Assembly: GCA_022784805.1 (NCBI GenBank)
Contig: JALFYG010000213.1
Location: 1 to 7,368, forward strand
Reading direction: 5' to 3'
Origin: Spirochaetales bacterium
GTDB taxonomy: Bacteria > Spirochaetota > Spirochaetia > Sphaerochaetales > Sphaerochaetaceae
DNA: 7,368 bases
Below, one piece after another: positions 5,673-7,368 of this stretch (positions within the stretch are counted from its first letter, which is position 1; every line of letters begins with the position of its first letter). The position numbers and the translations under genes are program-made. The notes below the pieces were generated by a model, which saw only the letters and a program-made list of their open reading frames with translations, did no database searches and was not told the DNA's origin.

Positions 5673-6203
5673 ATGGGAAAGAATGGACGTGAAAAAAAAT
5701 CATCATTTAGATATCTTCTCGTCCTTTATATTACACTCTTTGTCATTTCTATTCCGCTGTTAATACTATCTTTTCCTTCTTTAAAGAGCTCCATCCATAA
5801 CACTAATCTCATTGAGCACTATAGTCTTTGGAAGAGTAATGAAGAGGAAAAAGAGAGAAAAGAAGTTACAGTCATCCTTGAAAGTATCAATGGAGAAGCG
5901 GAAAGTAACCGAATCATCCACCCTGGATTAAGGGACTCTCTCCACTATACCCTTGAAGCCCTTCTCCTTCCCCTTTCAAAGGAAGAAAAAGAAGCGGGTC
6001 TGATTTCAGAGATAAAAGAAGGCGTCACACTTAAGGGTGCAACCATACAGGATAATATCGCTTTCGTCTCTCTTTCTTCAGACTTTCTTCTTTCCGATGA
6101 TATCTACAAAGCTGCCTGCGAGATACATAAGACCCTCTCCAAGAATCTCTTTACAGAGGGCCTGGTTGTGATCGTTGACGATGAAGTTGTTGTCAGAATG
6201 TGA
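5673..6203 (+). CDS. membrane-anchored GerMN-domain protein
   Basis: The 176-residue product has a basic N-terminus (MGKNGREKK), one membrane helix (about 14-34, YLLVLYITLFVISIPLLILSF), a charged linker, and a GerMN-type domain from about residue 66 to 170. The recognisable core is ALLLPLSKEEKEAGLISEI, then a glycine/valine turn and IAFVSLSSDFL, matching the family pattern of a 'LLxGP...E...GL.S.IP.G' stretch followed by 'V..DLS..F'. GerMN domains occur in spore germination protein GerM and in envelope proteins of non-sporulating bacteria, probably binding cell-wall or protein partners outside the membrane. No lipobox cysteine is seen, so it is probably a signal-anchor protein. Length is short for GerM (two domains); one domain is present here. 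The TTG at 5655 would add six residues but has no ribosome binding site. It diverges from der and its coding end overlaps that of ymdB by 11 bp. Confidence 0.8.
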   Translation: MGKNGREKKSSFRYLLVLYITLFVISIPLLILSFPSLKSSIHNTNLIEHYSLWKSNEEEKERKEVTVILESINGEAESNRIIHPGLRDSLHYTLEALLLPLSKEEKEAGLISEIKEGVTLKGATIQDNIAFVSLSSDFLLSDDIYKAACEIHKTLSKNLFTEGLVVIVDDEVVVRM

Positions 6204-6978
6204 AGCGCTCGATGGAAAGGGCCTTGCCGCTTTCTATGTCTGCTTCCACAACAATTCCTTGTATCCTACCCTTTCCTTCCGCCACTTCGCTTCTGATAGG
6301 AATCTGAGTCAGCTGTCGCTCAATAGATTTTGCAGGATCAGAGCCGATGACCATATTCAGAACTCCGGTCAGGCCCAGGTCTGTTATATATGCTGTTCCA
6401 CCTTTCAGAATCTTCTCATCCCTTGTCTGGACATGGGTATGGGTTCCCGCAACTGCCGTAACGGAACCATCAAGGAAGAAAGAGAGTGCTTCTTTTTCTT
6501 CTGTGCTTTCAGCATGAAAATCTACAAAGATCAAAGGAGTGGTCTTTCGTGCATTCCTGACCAATGCCTCTGCCTTTCTGAAGGGATCATCAGTGGTCAT
6601 CATGTCGACTCTTCCTTGAAGATTGATGACAGCAATAGAGACACCATTTATTTCCTTTATGGTCATTCCCTTTCCAACACATGGTTCAGGATAATTAGCA
6701 GGTCTCAATATATCGTCATTTCTATCAAGGAATGGAAATATCTCATCTTTCTGCCAGATGTGGTTGCCACTTGTGATTACATCCACACCGGCTTTTTTCA
6801 TGTTGTTATAGTCTTCTATGGTGATTCCAAAGCCACCTGCGGCATTCTCACCATTCAGGATTACAAAATCTGCATTATATTGTCTTTTGGCAGAAGAGAG
6901 CCCTAAAAACAGGGCTCCCATTCCGCTTTGACCAGAGACATCTCCAATCATCATGACTCGAAGTGTTTTCTTCGTCAC
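6193..6978 (-). CDS. ymdB: YmdB-family metallophosphoesterase (TIGR00282 type)
   Basis: This 261-residue cytoplasmic enzyme is of the binuclear-metal phosphoesterase family, whose Bacillus member hydrolyses 2',3'-cyclic nucleotides and affects biofilm and motility decisions. Metal-binding motifs are intact: GDV with Asp13, NGEN with Glu44 and Asn45, SGNH with Asn72 and His73, VDFHAE with His155, and GTHTHVQTRD with His180 and His182. The length is typical of the family. I accept the GTG start at 6976-6978 because a GGAG lies eight bases upstream and family proteins begin just before the (R)xxMIGD strand. The start overlaps the rny stop by four bases (GTGA), so translation is probably coupled. 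The rny-ymdB order is also known in Bacillus, which supports a link to RNA turnover, for example removing cyclic nucleotides released from RNA. The 3' end overlaps the convergent GerMN gene. Confidence 0.95.
   Translation of the reverse strand: MTKKTLRVMMIGDVSGQSGMGALFLGLSSAKRQYNADFVILNGENAAGGFGITIEDYNNMKKAGVDVITSGNHIWQKDEIFPFLDRNDDILRPANYPEPCVGKGMTIKEINGVSIAVINLQGRVDMMTTDDPFRKAEALVRNARKTTPLIFVDFHAESTEEKEALSFFLDGSVTAVAGTHTHVQTRDEKILKGGTAYITDLGLTGVLNMVIGSDPAKSIERQLTQIPIRSEVAEGKGRIQGIVVEADIESGKALSIERFTF
6212..6237 (+). terminator. hairpin just downstream of the GerMN stop, possible transcript end
   Basis: On the plus strand ATGGAAAGGGC (6212-6222) can pair with GCCGCTTTCTAT (6226-6237) around the loop CTT, with one bulged G and a G-U pair. 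The hairpin begins eight bases after the GerMN stop codon and lies inside the ymdB reading frame. There is no U-run, so it would not be a canonical intrinsic terminator. It may protect a transcript end, or be chance. Confidence 0.25.
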
Positions 6979-7368
6979 TTTGCATACTCCACAACTCTTG
7001 TTTCACGAATGATGGTTACTTTGATCTTGCCAGGATATCTCAATTCTGCTTCGATTCTGTCAGCAATACCCTTGGCAATCTTTCTTGCACCGTCATCGTT
7101 CACAGTGTCACTATTGACCATGATTCTCAATTCCCTACCAGCCTGGATTGCATAGGCGTTATCAACACCTTCAAATCCCTTTGCAATGTTTTCAAGGGAT
7201 TCCAGTCTCTTGATATAGTTATCGAGACTCTCTCTTCTTGCTCCAGGACGAGCTGCAGAGATGGCATCGGCAATCTGTACGATTATTGCCTCAATGCAGA
7301 TTGGTTCCACATCATTGTGGTGGCTGATGACACAGTTTACGACTTTTGGATCTTCTCCAAGTCTCTTT
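6975..7368 (-). CDS. rny: RNase Y, C-terminal part, cut by the window edge
   Basis: RNase Y is a membrane-anchored endoribonuclease that begins mRNA decay. Only the last 131 residues are visible; the frame is open at the right edge, and the start, the membrane anchor, the KH domain and the catalytic HD pair lie outside the window. What is seen is the second half of the HD domain and the C-terminal domain: VISHHNDVEP, which is the conserved ASHHxDVE-like segment, AISAARPGARRESLDNYIKR, a near-invariant family signature, and the ending YPGKIKVTIIRETRVVEYAK, again typical. The TGA at 6975-6977 overlaps the ymdB start, making a co-transcribed pair. Confidence 0.97.
   Translation of the reverse strand, partial: KRLGEDPKVVNCVISHHNDVEPICIEAIIVQIADAISAARPGARRESLDNYIKRLESLENIAKGFEGVDNAYAIQAGRELRIMVNSDTVNDDGARKIAKGIADRIEAELRYPGKIKVTIIRETRVVEYAK

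Noticed and set aside
6175..6906. Plus-strand open frame of 243 codons opposite ymdB
   Set aside because: It is antisense to a clear metallophosphoesterase with all metal ligands, and its product has no recognisable features.

Overview
The window looks like a chromosomal housekeeping region of a spirochaete (Spirochaetota, most like Treponema or Sphaerochaeta relatives). The lineage call rests mainly on the long membrane-anchored coiled-coil protein at 1229-3286, which resembles a family I recall as spirochaete-specific ('SpiroCoCo'). The RNase Y-YmdB pair and the Der, GrpE and DnaK sequences are compatible with this but not diagnostic. The DNA is moderately AT-rich. I see no mobile element, CRISPR array, tRNA or rRNA.

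Layout: seven of the eight genes read leftward on the minus strand. In transcription order they are: the 3' part of rny (RNase Y), ymdB (metallophosphoesterase, 4-bp overlap with rny), der (double GTPase for ribosome assembly), a HAD-family phosphatase (1-bp TAATG overlap with der), the coiled-coil protein (11-nt gap), grpE, and the 5' part of dnaK. A single plus-strand gene, a membrane-anchored GerMN-domain protein (5673-6203), separates the rny-ymdB pair from the der cluster. It diverges from der and converges on ymdB with an 11-bp overlap of the coding ends.

Functional grouping: rny-ymdB is an RNA-turnover and signalling pair. der-HAD-coiled-coil forms one tight transcription unit that couples ribosome biogenesis to a lineage-specific envelope or cytoskeletal protein. 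grpE-dnaK is the Hsp70 chaperone and its nucleotide exchange factor. No CIRCE heat-shock operator is visible before grpE or dnaK.

The best leads are regulatory and structural. A 10-bp hairpin covers the ribosome binding site of an upstream grpE start. A-tract/T-tract inverted arms lie at the grpE-dnaK junction. A promoter places the predicted transcription start on the A of the GerMN gene's ATG, suggesting a leaderless mRNA. The coiled-coil protein shows clear 11-residue (hendecad) periodicity. I do not see an obviously new multi-gene system; most of the window is conserved core genome.
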